A DNA stretch of 64,000 nucleotides from Hoeflea sp. 108 (GTDB taxonomy: Bacteria > Pseudomonadota > Alphaproteobacteria > Rhizobiales > Rhizobiaceae): assembly GCF_000372965.1 (NCBI RefSeq), contig NZ_KB890024.1, positions 3,908,839-3,972,838 of the forward strand, in the 5' to 3' direction. The position numbers and the translations under genes were made by a program. Within the stretch, counting starts at the first letter, position 1. Every line of letters begins with the position of its first letter. The notes beneath the pieces were generated by a model. That model ran no database searches. It saw only the letters and a list, made by a program, of their open reading frames with translations, and was not told where the DNA came from. This document shows positions 8,620-17,550 of the stretch, in pieces.

Positions 8620-9872
8620 CAGTGGGCGACGGCCGCCGCTGCCGCCTCGTCGATCAGGCGGCCGGTGCGGAAGCGCTCCAGCGTGAACGGCGCGTTGATC
8701 GGATGCGGCTCGTCGCGGGCGATGGTGTGGGCGAAGACGTGCCCCGAGCCGGGCGTCGCCTTGAAGCCGCCGGTGCCCCAGCCACAATTGACGTAGAGCC
8801 CCTGCACCGGGGTCTTGGCCAGGATCGGCGAACGGTCAGGCGTGACATCAACGATGCCGCCCCACGAACGCAGCATCTTCATGCGCGTGAACATGGGGAA
8901 CATCTCGCAGATGGCGTCGAGCGTGTGGTTGATGATGTGCAGGCCGCCGGTCTGCGAATAGGAGGTGTACTGGTCGGTGCCGGCGCCGATGACCAATTCG
9001 CCCTTATCCGACTGCGAGATGTAGGCATGAACCGTGTTGGACATGACCACGCACGGGAACACCGGCTTGACCGGTTCCGACACCAGCGCCTGCAGCGGAT
9101 AGCTTTCGAGCGGCATGCGCACGCCGGCCATGTCCATCAGCACCGAGGTGTGGCCGGCGGCAACCACGCCGACCTTCTTGGCGCCGATGAACCCCTTCGA
9201 CGTCTCGACGCCCGAGACACGGCCGTCGGCGGTGCGGCGGATGCCCTTGACCTCGCAGTTCTGGATGATGTGGACGCCGCGATCGGAGGCGCCGCGGGCA
9301 TAACCCCAGGCGACCGCGTCATGACGCGCGGTGCCGCCACGGCGCTGCAGCGTCGCGCCGACGACCGGGTAACGGGCGCTGGCCGAGATGTTCAGCGGCG
9401 GGCAGTAGGCCTTGGCTTCCTCAGGCGTCAGCCACTCGTTGTCGATGCCGTTCAGCCTGTTGGCATGCACATGGCGCTTCAGCACCTGCACGTCGTGTAC
9501 GTTGTGCGCCAGCATCATGACGCCGCGCGCCGAATACATGACGTTGTAATTGAGGTCCTGGCTGAGCCCGTCCCACAGCTTCACGGCGTGGTCGTAGATG
9601 CCGGCCGATTCGTCATAGAGATAGTTGGAGCGGATGATGGTGGTGTTGCGGCCGGTGTTGCCGCCGCCGAGCCAGCCTTTTTCCAGCACCGCCACGTTGG
9701 TGATGCCGTGCTCCTTGGCCAGATAATAGGCCGTGGCCAGGCCATGGCCGCCGGCGCCGACGATGATGACGTCGTATTCGCTCTTCGGCTCGGGCGAGGA
9801 CCACTGCTCCTCCCAGCCCTTGTGTCCGCGCATGGCCTCGCGGGCGATGGCAAAAACCGAATATTTCCGCAT
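8619..9872 (-). CDS. soxB: Sarcosine oxidase beta subunit
   Basis: 417-residue catalytic flavoprotein subunit, normal in length. An FAD-binding Rossmann motif GAGGHG lies at residues 39-44 within YDVIIVGAGGHGLATAYYLAKE. The DAO-type oxidoreductase domain continues to the C-terminus, ending after the FAD-contact GWGTGGFKATPGSG. Homologues carry non-covalent FAD and a covalently attached FMN. First gene of the operon; the promoter must lie in the 233-bp interval shared with the divergent SDR gene. The stop codon overlaps the following gene by one base. Confidence 0.95.
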   Translation of the reverse strand: MRKYSVFAIAREAMRGHKGWEEQWSSPEPKSEYDVIIVGAGGHGLATAYYLAKEHGITNVAVLEKGWLGGGNTGRNTTIIRSNYLYDESAGIYDHAVKLWDGLSQDLNYNVMYSARGVMMLAHNVHDVQVLKRHVHANRLNGIDNEWLTPEEAKAYCPPLNISASARYPVVGATLQRRGGTARHDAVAWGYARGASDRGVHIIQNCEVKGIRRTADGRVSGVETSKGFIGAKKVGVVAAGHTSVLMDMAGVRMPLESYPLQALVSEPVKPVFPCVVMSNTVHAYISQSDKGELVIGAGTDQYTSYSQTGGLHIINHTLDAICEMFPMFTRMKMLRSWGGIVDVTPDRSPILAKTPVQGLYVNCGWGTGGFKATPGSGHVFAHTIARDEPHPINAPFTLERFRTGRLIDEAAAAAVAH

Positions 9873-9953
9873 TTTTTCAGGGCCTCGCAGATGCCGGAAG
9901 CGTCAGAGCGCGAGGTGTAGCACTAGCGAAAAGGCGCTGTCACCCTTGCCCTG

Positions 9954-9994
9954 TTTGCGACGGTGTCTGCCGTTTTGCGCCGTCCGTTTGCGAC
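9954..9994. promoter_or_regulatory. Three direct repeats TTTGCGMC in the soxB/SDR intergenic region
   Basis: The octamers TTTGCGAC (9954-9961), TTTGCGCC (9974-9981) and TTTGCGAC (9987-9994) lie between divergent soxB and the SDR gene. They could be binding sites for a regulator of the sox operon. No regulator gene is adjacent and the spacing (20 and 13 bp) is not regular, so this is a weak call. Confidence 0.25.
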
Positions 9995-10105
9995 ACCCGT
10001 CTTGTCGTCGATTCTTGCCGCACGTATCGGGTGGCCCGTGATGCTGTGAATTGCGACCTGTACGCCAGAGCCGGAAGCGTCCGGCCAACTGCCACAGGAG
10101 CAAAC

Positions 10106-10864
10106 ATGTTCGATCTGAATGGAAAAGTCGCAATCGTGACCGGAGCGAGCTCCGGCATCGGCCGCGAGACGGCAAAGCTGTTTGCGCGGCAAGGTGCGCA
10201 CCTGGTGCTTGCAGCGCGCGGCGCCCTCCCACTGGAAGCACTGGCCAGGGAAATCCGCGCCGACGGCGGCAATGCGGTCGCACTGGCCGGCGACGTCAAG
10301 GACGAAGCCTTTGCCCAAGCCCTGGTTGAGAAAGCGGAGACGTTGTTCGGCGGCCTCGACATCGCCTTCAACAATGTCGGCCTGGTCGGCGAGATGGGCC
10401 CGATCACCGAACTGGAACTGGCAGGCTGGACCGAGGTGATGGAGACCAACCTGACCAGCGCCTATCTCGGTGCCAAGCACCAGATCCCCGCGATGCTGAA
10501 GCGCGGCTCGGGCTCGCTGATCTTCACCTCGACCTTCGTCGGCTACACCGCGGGCATGCCGGGTATGGCGGCTTATGCCGCGAGCAAGGCCGGCCTGATC
10601 GGCCTGACGCAGGTGCTGGCCGCGGAATACGGGTCGCGAGGCATCCGAGTGAACGCGCTGCTGCCCGGCGGCACCGACACGCCGATGGCGACTTTCAAGA
10701 CCGCCGACGAGCGCGCCTTCGTCGAGGGCCTGCATGCGCTGAAGCGCATCGCCCGCCCGGAGGAGATTGCCCGCTCGGCGCTCTACCTCGCCTCGGAAGC
10801 CTCGAGCTTCACCACCGGTGCCGCCTTGCTCGCCGACGGCGGGGTGTCGATCAACCGGCTCTGA
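10106..10864 (+). CDS. SDR family NAD(P)-dependent oxidoreductase
   Basis: 252-residue classical short-chain dehydrogenase. The cofactor motif TGASSGIG (residues 12-19) is present, followed by the N-N-V-G structural motif (FNNVGLVGEMG). The catalytic Ser lies in IFTSTFVGYT and the YxxxK pair in AYAASKAG. The C-terminal LADGGVSI closure is typical. CAGGAG lies five bases upstream of the ATG at 10106. Substrate cannot be read from the sequence. Divergent from soxB and followed by a strong terminator, so it is probably monocistronic. Confidence 0.9.
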   Translation: MFDLNGKVAIVTGASSGIGRETAKLFARQGAHLVLAARGALPLEALAREIRADGGNAVALAGDVKDEAFAQALVEKAETLFGGLDIAFNNVGLVGEMGPITELELAGWTEVMETNLTSAYLGAKHQIPAMLKRGSGSLIFTSTFVGYTAGMPGMAAYAASKAGLIGLTQVLAAEYGSRGIRVNALLPGGTDTPMATFKTADERAFVEGLHALKRIARPEEIARSALYLASEASSFTTGAALLADGGVSINRL

Positions 10865-10872
10865 GACCAAAA

Positions 10873-10900
10873 CACCCCCGAGACCCGCGTCTCGGGGGTG
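10873..10900. terminator. Rho-independent terminator between convergent genes
   Basis: A 12-bp perfect stem (cacccccgagac / gtctcgggggtg) with a 4-base loop. The minus-strand side is followed by TTTT, so it chiefly ends the MFS transcript; it may also stop the SDR transcript. Confidence 0.85.
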
Positions 10901-10909
10901 CCAGAGCGA

Positions 10910-12124
10910 TCAGGCCGTGCCGAGGCGCGCGGCCTTCATGTTGGGCAGGAAGATCGTCAGCAGGCCGAGCATCGGCAGGAACGAGCAGAGCTTGAAGACG
11001 TATTCGATGCCGCGTGAGTCGGCGATCACGCCGAGGACGGCTGCTGCGATGCCACCGATGCCGAACGCGAAGCCGAAGAAGATACCGGCGATGAGGCCGA
11101 CACGGCCGGGCACCAGCTCCTGGGCGAAGACGACGATGGCCGAGAAGGCCGACGCCAGGATCAGGCCGATCAGCACCGTCAGCACCTTGGTCCAGAACAG
11201 ATCGGCATAGGGCAGCATCAGCGTGAACGGCAGCACGCCGAGGATCGAGAACCAGATCACCGTCTTGGCGCCGAAGCGGTCGCCGATCGGGCCGCCGAGG
11301 AAAGTGCCGAGGGCGGCCGATCCGAGGAACAGGAACAGCAGGTACTGCGATTCCTGCACCGTTACGCCGAAGCGCTCGATGACATAGAAGGTGTAGTAGC
11401 TCGACAGGCTCGCCGTATAGGCCTGCTTGGAGCAGACGAGGATGGCCAGAACGACAAGCGCCGACAGCACCTTCTTGCGCGGCAGCGGATTGAACAGCGT
11501 GGGTGCCGCGCGCTTGGCGGCGCTGACGATGTGGCGGCTGTACCAGACGCTGACGCGGACGAGCACGACGATGCCGACCATGGCCGCGATCGAGAACCAG
11601 GCGATGCCGCCCTGCCCCAGAGGCACGACGATGAAGGCCGCGAGCAGCGGCCCGAGCGCCGAGCCGAAATTGCCGCCGACCTGGAACAGTGACTGGGCAA
11701 GGCCGAAGCGGCCGCCGGAGGCGAGGCGCGCCACGCGGGACGATTCGGGATGGAAAATCGCCGAACCCAGGCCGACAAAGGCCGAACCGACGAGCAGCAT
11801 TTCGTAGCTGTGCGCGAAGGCCAGCGTCAGCAGGCCGATCAGCGTCAGGCACATGCCGATGGGCAGCGAGAACGGCAGCGGCTTCTTGTCGGTGTACATG
11901 CCGATGACCGGCTGCAGCAGCGACGCGGTGACCTGGAAGGTCGTGGTCAAAAGGCCGATCTGCCAGAAGTCGAGCTTGTAGTCGTTCTTCAGCATGGGAT
12001 AGAGCGACGAGATCAGCGACTGCATAACGTCGTTGAGGAAATGGCTGAAGCTGACCGCAAGAAGAATTGCCATCACCGTGCCATCGGCGGAAGACGAACG
12101 GGCTGAAATGGCTGTATCGGTCAC
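10910..12124 (-). CDS. MFS exporter of the fosmidomycin-resistance (Fsr) family
   Basis: 404-residue, roughly 12-TM inner-membrane protein. The N-terminal segment SFSHFLNDVMQSLISSLYPMLK and the downstream IFHPESSRVARLASGGRFGLAQSLFQ are hallmarks of Fsr-like MFS transporters, a group linked to export of fosmidomycin and other small molecules. The true substrate is unknown. The HPESS/GGxxG region corresponds to the second half of the family signature. It lies downstream of the same-strand AraC regulator gene with a ~100-bp gap containing a caggtt/aacctg hairpin, so co-transcription is uncertain. Confidence 0.86.
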   Translation of the reverse strand: MTDTAISARSSSADGTVMAILLAVSFSHFLNDVMQSLISSLYPMLKNDYKLDFWQIGLLTTTFQVTASLLQPVIGMYTDKKPLPFSLPIGMCLTLIGLLTLAFAHSYEMLLVGSAFVGLGSAIFHPESSRVARLASGGRFGLAQSLFQVGGNFGSALGPLLAAFIVVPLGQGGIAWFSIAAMVGIVVLVRVSVWYSRHIVSAAKRAAPTLFNPLPRKKVLSALVVLAILVCSKQAYTASLSSYYTFYVIERFGVTVQESQYLLFLFLGSAALGTFLGGPIGDRFGAKTVIWFSILGVLPFTLMLPYADLFWTKVLTVLIGLILASAFSAIVVFAQELVPGRVGLIAGIFFGFAFGIGGIAAAVLGVIADSRGIEYVFKLCSFLPMLGLLTIFLPNMKAARLGTA

Positions 12125-12221
12125 GGCATGACTCCGGGAACATTCTCAAAGGGACAGGTTGCAATAAACCTGCCCGGCCGAGCTTTCATGGTGCACGATG
12201 CGGTACTGTGGGGGCCAGTTA

Positions 12222-13085
12222 TCAGGCCTTGGCAGAGCTCGCGAGCGTAGTGAAACGCCCCGGCGTGATGCCGAAGCGGGCGCGGAAGTGGCGTGTCATG
12301 TGGCTCTGGTCGGCGAAACCAGAGGCTGCGGCGACCTCGGCCAACGGCTCGCCGGCTGCCATGCGCGAGCGCGCATTCGCCAGCCTGCGCCCGACGAGAT
12401 AGCGGTGCGGCGAGGTGCCGACAAGCCGGCGGAAGGCGCGCGAAAGCTCGAAGCGGTCGAGCCCGGTGATGCGTTCGAGATCATCAGAACTCACCGGCCG
12501 GTCGAACTCCTCGGCCAGGAACGAGCGTGCTGCGGCAACCTCGTCGACGGGAAGCTGCGCCGTGCGCCGTGGCCTTGCGTCGTCGCTGCGACGGGCCAGA
12601 TGCTGGGCGACATCGGCGATGAAGGCATCGGCCTGCAGCGGCTCCATGGCGCCGGGGAAGTCGGTGAAGGCCTCGTCGATCAGAGCGGCAAGCCCGGCGT
12701 CGCGCTCGACAACGCCTGGCACGAACGGCAAAAGCCTGTCGCGGCCGAGCGCCCGGCAGATGAGCCACGGCTCGATGTAGAGCATGCGATAGGAAAAGCC
12801 CTCGGGCGCGCCGGCATGACCGTCATGCACCTCGTCGGGGTGAATGACCATGCATTCGTCGCGGACGCTGACCCTGTCGCTGCCGCGATAGCGGAAGGCC
12901 TGCGCGCCCGACAGCGTGTGACCGACGGCATAGGTTTCGTGGCGGTGCGGATCGTAGGCATGGCCGCCGAAGCGCGCGACAAGGCGCTGCAAGCCCTGGG
13001 TCGGTTCGTCGGTGGCGATGAAGTCGTTGATCATCCAGGGCGGATCCGCGGTTCCCAAGGCAGCAATGTCGTGGGGCTTGCACAA
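12222..13085 (-). CDS. AraC family transcriptional regulator
   Basis: 287-residue regulator with an N-terminal cupin-type AraC ligand domain (about 10-160; HRHETYAVGHTLSGAQAFRYRG is the cupin strand region) and a C-terminal double helix-turn-helix (about 185-280; ITGLDRFELSRAFRRLVGTSPHRYL, then EVAAASGFADQSHMTRHFRARFGITPGRF). Divergently transcribed from the DUF2000 gene with only 42 bp between start codons, which suggests a shared control region and regulation of that partner. Confidence 0.9.
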   Translation of the reverse strand: MCKPHDIAALGTADPPWMINDFIATDEPTQGLQRLVARFGGHAYDPHRHETYAVGHTLSGAQAFRYRGSDRVSVRDECMVIHPDEVHDGHAGAPEGFSYRMLYIEPWLICRALGRDRLLPFVPGVVERDAGLAALIDEAFTDFPGAMEPLQADAFIADVAQHLARRSDDARPRRTAQLPVDEVAAARSFLAEEFDRPVSSDDLERITGLDRFELSRAFRRLVGTSPHRYLVGRRLANARSRMAAGEPLAEVAAASGFADQSHMTRHFRARFGITPGRFTTLASSAKA

Positions 13086-13127
13086 ACGTTCAAGACCCTG
13101 TCAGGCGCAAGCAGCTAACCTCCGGCC

Positions 13128-13538
13128 ATGATGTACCCGACAAAAACCGCCCTGATCCTCCTCGACCATCTCGCCGCCTGGCAGAAGGTCAACATCTCGG
13201 CCTTCCTGACCGGCGGTCTGATGCACCGCTTTCCTGAAATGGCTGGCGAAGCCTATCGCGATGGCAACGACAACTATTATCTCGCCATGATCCGCGAGCC
13301 GGTCTTCGTCTATGGCGCGGACGTAGAGACGATGCGGCGCACCTTCGAGCGGGCCCGCTCGCGCGGCATCCCCTTCTCCATCTACACACGCCCGCTGTTT
13401 GCCACCAGCAACGACGCCGACAACCGCGCTTCGGTGGCGGCGACACCCACAGCCGAGCTCGAGCTCGTCGGACTCGGCCTGCATGGCGATCGCAAGCTCG
13501 TCGATAAGATCGTCAACGGCCTGAAGTTTTTGGTGTAG
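13128..13538 (+). CDS. DUF2000 family protein
   Basis: 136-residue small cytoplasmic protein of the DUF2000 family, whose fold resembles peptidyl-tRNA hydrolase 2. The call rests on KTALILLDHLAAWQKVNISAFLTGGLM at the start, EPVFVYGADVETMRRTFERA mid-way (the family's short 'pv.v..a' strand followed by helix) and the C-terminal GLGLHGDRKLVDKIVNGL. No enzymatic activity is established for the family. It is divergent from and very close to the AraC regulator, a pairing that suggests substrate-inducible expression. Confidence 0.72.
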   Translation: MMYPTKTALILLDHLAAWQKVNISAFLTGGLMHRFPEMAGEAYRDGNDNYYLAMIREPVFVYGADVETMRRTFERARSRGIPFSIYTRPLFATSNDADNRASVAATPTAELELVGLGLHGDRKLVDKIVNGLKFLV

Positions 13539-13543
13539 GCAGT

Positions 13544-14731
13544 TTACTTGGATGCAGCCAGGCGCTTGGAGATCGGCTCGAACTCCGGCGTCGGCTTGCG
13601 CTTGACCGGATCGGGCTCGTTCTTCTCCTGGGCTTCCCAGTATTTCCAGTTCACCTTGCCCGCGCCGAGTTCGTAATCCATGCCGTCCCAGGCGTCCTCG
13701 CGGAAACTGTAGAACGCCCAGTGCAGGTTGTTGGCGTCGAGATTGGTCAGCACGTCCTCGAGATATTGCTTGCAGAACGGCAGGCGGCGCATGCAGCCGA
13801 ACTCGCCGGCGACCATGCGGTTGCGGGCAATGCCGCGGCTGTCGGCCCATTCGATGGGCTGGGCGAGATAGGCCTTCACCCGCTCGGCATCCCACTTCTG
13901 CGGCTCGCCATCGCCGAACGGCACCTTGCCCGGATAGGCGTAGGGCTTGTCGCGCTTCATGTTGGGGGCGCTTGTGGCGGCATAGGGTTCGTACATATGA
14001 AATGAATAGAGCACGCGCTGGTCGGTCAGCGCTGCCGGCCAGTAGGAGAATGCGTCGGCCGCCGCATACCAGCCGGCGTCAGCCATGACCGGCGTCACCG
14101 GATCGACCTCCCGGATCGCCTTGATCACCGTGTCGTAGAAGGCCCTGAGGTCGCGGGAGCTCTCGGCATTGCTGGTAAACCAGGAGCGCATTTCAGCGAT
14201 CGAGGCGTGCTCGGCGAGCCCGCCTTCCTTCTCCGGTGCCGGCTCGTTGACGATATTGTAGGCGGCGACGGCAGGATGATCCTTGAGTTCTCGCGCCAGG
14301 TCGCGCCAGAAGGCGGCGGTCTGCGTCCAGTACGCCTTGTCGGCCCACAGGCGCCCGTCGAACCTGTTGTCGTTGTTCTGGGCCCAGCGCATGCCCGGCA
14401 ACGACAAGGGCGCTATCACCACCTTGAGGCCGGCCTTGTCGGCGCGGTCGAGCACTTCCTTCAGCGTCTTCACGTCTGAGGCGACGAGCCCCTCATACTT
14501 GTCGGCGGTGCCGATCAGGAAGTCGCGCTTCTCCGGCTTCCACTTGTCATAGGACAGCCGCACCCAGGTCGCCCCATAGCCGCGCAGCGCATCGAAATAG
14601 GCCTGATCGGGCGGCAAACGGTTGAAGCTGTTGCCGCCATGCTGGGGCTCATCCCAGAAGCCGATGAGATCGGCGGCGCGAGCCTGCGGAATGGCCGCCG
14701 TCAGCGCCAGGGCGAAAATCAGTGAACGCAT
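13544..14731 (-). CDS. Exported glycoside hydrolase family 5 (cellulase-like) protein
   Basis: 395-residue protein with a Sec signal peptide (MRSLIFALALTAAIPQARAA, cleavage near residue 19-20) and a GH5-type TIM barrel. The acid/base Glu lies in YNIVNEP (Glu163) and the likely nucleophile in MVAGEFG (Glu310), with YSFHMYEPY providing the conserved His/Tyr strand. GH5 enzymes cleave beta-1,4-glucans, mannans or related glycans; the specificity is not predictable here. The protein is probably periplasmic. Converges with the DUF2000 gene with 5 bp between stop codons. Confidence 0.87.
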   Translation of the reverse strand: MRSLIFALALTAAIPQARAADLIGFWDEPQHGGNSFNRLPPDQAYFDALRGYGATWVRLSYDKWKPEKRDFLIGTADKYEGLVASDVKTLKEVLDRADKAGLKVVIAPLSLPGMRWAQNNDNRFDGRLWADKAYWTQTAAFWRDLARELKDHPAVAAYNIVNEPAPEKEGGLAEHASIAEMRSWFTSNAESSRDLRAFYDTVIKAIREVDPVTPVMADAGWYAAADAFSYWPAALTDQRVLYSFHMYEPYAATSAPNMKRDKPYAYPGKVPFGDGEPQKWDAERVKAYLAQPIEWADSRGIARNRMVAGEFGCMRRLPFCKQYLEDVLTNLDANNLHWAFYSFREDAWDGMDYELGAGKVNWKYWEAQEKNEPDPVKRKPTPEFEPISKRLAASK

Positions 14732-14969
14732 GGAATGCCTTGCATGTGGGATCAGAAGATGAGAGAGGCTTCCTCAGCGACGAATGCGGCGGAAGTGCGC
14801 ATCGCCCGCGGCCTCGTTTCCCACAGATCTCAGGAAACGCGGCCTTTGCAGTGGACAGGCAGGCCTGATTCTGCTATCAGCCGCCGACAATTCCCGGTGG
14901 AACCCATCGCGAAGGCATTCTGGCTATGGCCGGCGCCTTCAGATTAGAACCCGAAAGACAGGATCACAC

Positions 14970-15227
14970 GTGCAGGTACTCGTCCGCGATAACAATGTTG
15001 ACCAGGCGCTTCGCGCGCTGAAGAAGAAAATGCAGCGCGAAGGCATCTTCCGTGAAATGAAGATGCGCGGTCACTACGAGAAGCCTTCCGAGAAGCGCGC
15101 CCGCGAAAAGGCTGAAGCCGTTCGCCGCGCCCGCAAGCTGGCCCGCAAGCGCGCCCAGCGCGAAGGTCTGCTGCCGAGCACCCCGCGTCCGGCTCCTTCG
15201 GCTGCCGGTGCCCGTCCGGCACGTTGA
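14970..15227 (+). CDS. rpsU: 30S ribosomal protein S21
   Basis: 85-residue basic protein. The S21 signature is complete at the N-terminus: MQVLVRDNNVDQALRALKKK with FREMKMRGHYEKPSEKRARE following. The start is GTG at 14970 with AGGA seven bases upstream; upstream in-frame sequence has no S21 homology. The Ala/Pro/Arg-rich C-terminal extension (about residues 67-85) is typical of Rhizobiales S21. S21 joins late in 30S assembly and helps mRNA binding. Followed by a strong terminator. Confidence 0.96.
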   Translation: MQVLVRDNNVDQALRALKKKMQREGIFREMKMRGHYEKPSEKRAREKAEAVRRARKLARKRAQREGLLPSTPRPAPSAAGARPAR

Positions 15228-15263
15228 TCTGCCTATCTTTGGTCCTTTTCGAAGGATAACGAC

Positions 15264-15302
15264 GAGGTGGGGCGACTAATCATCGCCACCACCTTTTTGT
15301 TT
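15264..15302 (+). terminator. Rho-independent terminator after rpsU
   Basis: Stem aggtggggcga / tcgccaccacct with one bulged base, followed by tttttgtttt. Confidence 0.88.
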
Positions 15303-15364
15303 TGTCCGGATTGCCACCGGATGCAGCGCCACCTGCCCGGGGCGCAAGCGAGGGACAACGAGCA

Positions 15365-16213
15365 ATGAATGCAGTCGTGAGCCACCGCAGGCCTTCCGCG
15401 CGCGCGGGCGCCATGACCGCTCTCATTCTTGGTTTGGCCATTGCCGGCTGCCAGTCAGGCGGCCCGGCCGGCGAGCTGACCCGCATCGACACCATGCAGG
15501 GTTCGAGCGAGAACATCTCGTCGCTGAGCGCCGTCATCGCCAGCAATCCCAACGATCCCGAAGCCTACAATGTCCGCGGTTCGGCCTATGGCCGTGGCGG
15601 CAAGTACCGTGAGGCGCTGCAGGACTTCGACCGGGCATTGCAGCTCAACCCCAGCTACTACCAGGCCTATTCCAACCGGGCGCTGATCTTTCGCTTCCAG
15701 GGCAATCAGGCTGCGGCGCTGGCCGACTACAACAAGGCCATCCAGCTCAACGCCTCCTACGACGCCGCCTATATCGGCCGCGGCAACCTCTACCGCAAGG
15801 CCGGCCGCACCCAGGACGCCTTCAACGATTTCCAGAAGGCGATCGAACTCGACACCACCGATCCGCGCGCCTACCACAATCGCGGCCTGATCTATCAGCA
15901 GCAGGGCCAGCACGCATTCGCCATCGAGGACTTCTCCAAGGCGATCTCGCTGTCGCCCGATGCCGCCGAGCCATACAACGGCCGCGGCCTGTCCTATCTC
16001 GCCACAAATGACGACGAGAACGCCTTCGCCGACTTCAACATGGCGATCAAGCTCGACGGCAAGATCGCCGAAAGCTGGGCCAACCAAGCGCTGATCTATG
16101 AGCGCCGCGGCGAAAAGGGCAAGGCCGCCAAGTCCTACTCCGAGGCTGTCCGCCTCGACCCGAACTACAAGCCGGCCGTCGACGGCCTGGCACGCGTCCG
16201 CAGCGGCGCCTGA
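15365..16213 (+). CDS. TPR-repeat lipoprotein (NlpI-like)
   Basis: 282-residue protein. It has a basic N-terminus and a lipobox LAIAGC (Cys about residue 29), so it is likely a lipid-anchored envelope protein. At least five to six tetratricopeptide repeats follow (for example AYNVRGSAYGRGGKYREAL, AYSNRALIFRFQGNQ, AYIGRGNLYRKAGRTQ, AYHNRGLIYQQQGQH), which make a protein-binding superhelix. A start at 15365 leaves a plausible 16-residue positively charged n-region; an upstream in-frame ATG at 15302 has no ribosome site. Function is presumably scaffolding of envelope or peptidoglycan enzymes, by analogy only. Confidence 0.86.
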   Translation: MNAVVSHRRPSARAGAMTALILGLAIAGCQSGGPAGELTRIDTMQGSSENISSLSAVIASNPNDPEAYNVRGSAYGRGGKYREALQDFDRALQLNPSYYQAYSNRALIFRFQGNQAAALADYNKAIQLNASYDAAYIGRGNLYRKAGRTQDAFNDFQKAIELDTTDPRAYHNRGLIYQQQGQHAFAIEDFSKAISLSPDAAEPYNGRGLSYLATNDDENAFADFNMAIKLDGKIAESWANQALIYERRGEKGKAAKSYSEAVRLDPNYKPAVDGLARVRSGA

Positions 16214-16236
16214 CACAAGGGACGGCGGGCCACATC

Positions 16237-16830
16237 GTGAACTGCCTCGTCGTCCTGTCGCATCCGCTGCCCGAAAGCCTGAACCGCCACTTCGCCGACA
16301 TCGCGATGCGCGAACTGGCCGCTGCCGGCCACAAGGTGACGCTGCTCGACCTCTACGGGAGCGAATTCGACCCGCGCCTGACGCCTGCCGAACGCGGCTC
16401 CTATTATGGCGAGCGCTTCGACGAAACGGCCCTGGAGTTCCATGCGCAAGCCCTGCGCGAGGCCGAAATTCTGGTGCTGGTCTTCCCGACCTGGTGGTTC
16501 GGCCTGCCCGCGATGCTCAAGGGCTGGGTCGACCGGGTCTTCGCGCCTGGCATCGCCTTCGACCACGGCAGCGATTTCGGCCCGATCAAGCCGCTTCTCC
16601 ACAATCTTCGCCATGTCGTCGCCGTCACCACACTCGGCAGCCCCTGGTGGGTCGACAGGCTGGTGATGCGCCGCCCCGTGCGTCGCATCCTGAAATGGGG
16701 GCTGTTCAAGGCCTGCGCGCCCAAGGCCAGCTTCGCCATGCTGCCTTTTTATGCCGCAGAAAAGCCTCAGCCGCAGCGCGTCATGCGCTTCGCCGACGCG
16801 ATTCGCCGGCAATTGCGCAAGATCGCCTAG
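16237..16830 (+). CDS. NAD(P)H:quinone oxidoreductase-like flavodoxin-fold protein
   Basis: 197-residue flavodoxin-like protein of the NAD(P)H dehydrogenase (quinone)/KefF-MdaB group. Visible features are VLSHPLPESLNRHFADIA at the N-terminus (phosphate-binding loop), VFPTWWFGLPAMLKGWVDRVFAPGIAF (residues about 86-112, the flavin isoalloxazine contact) and TTLGSPWWV (second flavin loop). It is expected to bind FMN or FAD and reduce quinones by two electrons. GTG start at 16237. It begins 23 bp after the TPR lipoprotein stop and may be co-transcribed with it. Confidence 0.86.
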   Translation: MNCLVVLSHPLPESLNRHFADIAMRELAAAGHKVTLLDLYGSEFDPRLTPAERGSYYGERFDETALEFHAQALREAEILVLVFPTWWFGLPAMLKGWVDRVFAPGIAFDHGSDFGPIKPLLHNLRHVVAVTTLGSPWWVDRLVMRRPVRRILKWGLFKACAPKASFAMLPFYAAEKPQPQRVMRFADAIRRQLRKIA

Positions 16831-16900
16831 CCGCCCCTCATACGGGAACCTTTCGGCGGCTATCCGGTTGATATTGCTTCATCCCTGAAAGGACCCTCCG

Positions 16901-17377
16901 ATGAACAAGCTCATCATTGCAGCCCTCGCACTTCTGCCGTTTTCAGTCCCGGCCCATGCGCAGTTCGGCGCAAAGATCGGGCTCTTGAGCTGCACCGTCG
17001 ACGGCGGAACCGGTTTCGTCATCGGTTCAAGCAAGGATTTGCAGTGCACCTTCACTCCCGTCAACCGCAACCGTCCCCAGCAGATCTATTCCGGCCGCAT
17101 CAACAAATATGGCCTCGACGTCGGCATGACCAAGGGCGCCAACCTGGAGTGGCTGGTGCTCGCCCCCTCCAAGGACGTGAGCGCGCATGACCTTCTGGCC
17201 GGCAACTATGTCGGCGCCAGCGCCGAAGCCACCATCGCCGTCGGCCTCGGCGCCCACGTGCTGGTCGGCGGCTCGCACCGCTCGATCGCCCTTCAGCCCC
17301 TCAGCGTCCAGAACCAGACCGGCCTGAACGCCGCACTTGCCATCGGCGCCCTGCAGCTGGTGGCGCCGCTGAAGTAG
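16901..17377 (+). CDS. DUF992 family exported protein
   Basis: 158-residue protein with a Sec signal peptide (MNKLIIAALALLPFSVPAHA, residues 1-20). The mature part matches the DUF992 pattern: AKIGLLSCTVDGGTGFVIGSS near the start, then KDLQCTFTP, YSGRINKYGLDVG and the Gly/Ala-rich strand GNYVGASAEATIAVGLGAHVLVGG. It has two Cys residues, probably forming a disulfide. The family is common in Rhizobiales and its function is unknown. Monocistronic, with a terminator immediately after. Confidence 0.8.
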   Translation: MNKLIIAALALLPFSVPAHAQFGAKIGLLSCTVDGGTGFVIGSSKDLQCTFTPVNRNRPQQIYSGRINKYGLDVGMTKGANLEWLVLAPSKDVSAHDLLAGNYVGASAEATIAVGLGAHVLVGGSHRSIALQPLSVQNQTGLNAALAIGALQLVAPLK

Positions 17378-17398
17378 CAACGACCCGAACTCACAGAG

Positions 17399-17436
17399 AA
17401 GCCGGGCGCGGAGCTTTTCCGCGCCCGGCTTTTTTC
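17399..17436 (+). terminator. Rho-independent terminator after the DUF992 gene
   Basis: 13-bp stem agccgggcgcgga / tccgcgcccggct with a 5-base loop, followed by TTTTTT. Confidence 0.9.
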
Positions 17437-17550
17437 TCCCAACATGGAGATCGGCTGCCGCAATTGACGGTATGCCACTGCACCTTTCGGGCTTTGCAGT
17501 TTCCCGGCATCTCTTCGCGAGCTGGATGGCCAGCTCACGAGGGAACGCGA

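Noticed and set aside
9873..10105. Glycine riboswitch upstream of soxB
   Set aside because: No tandem glycine aptamer cores are visible in the interval on either strand.
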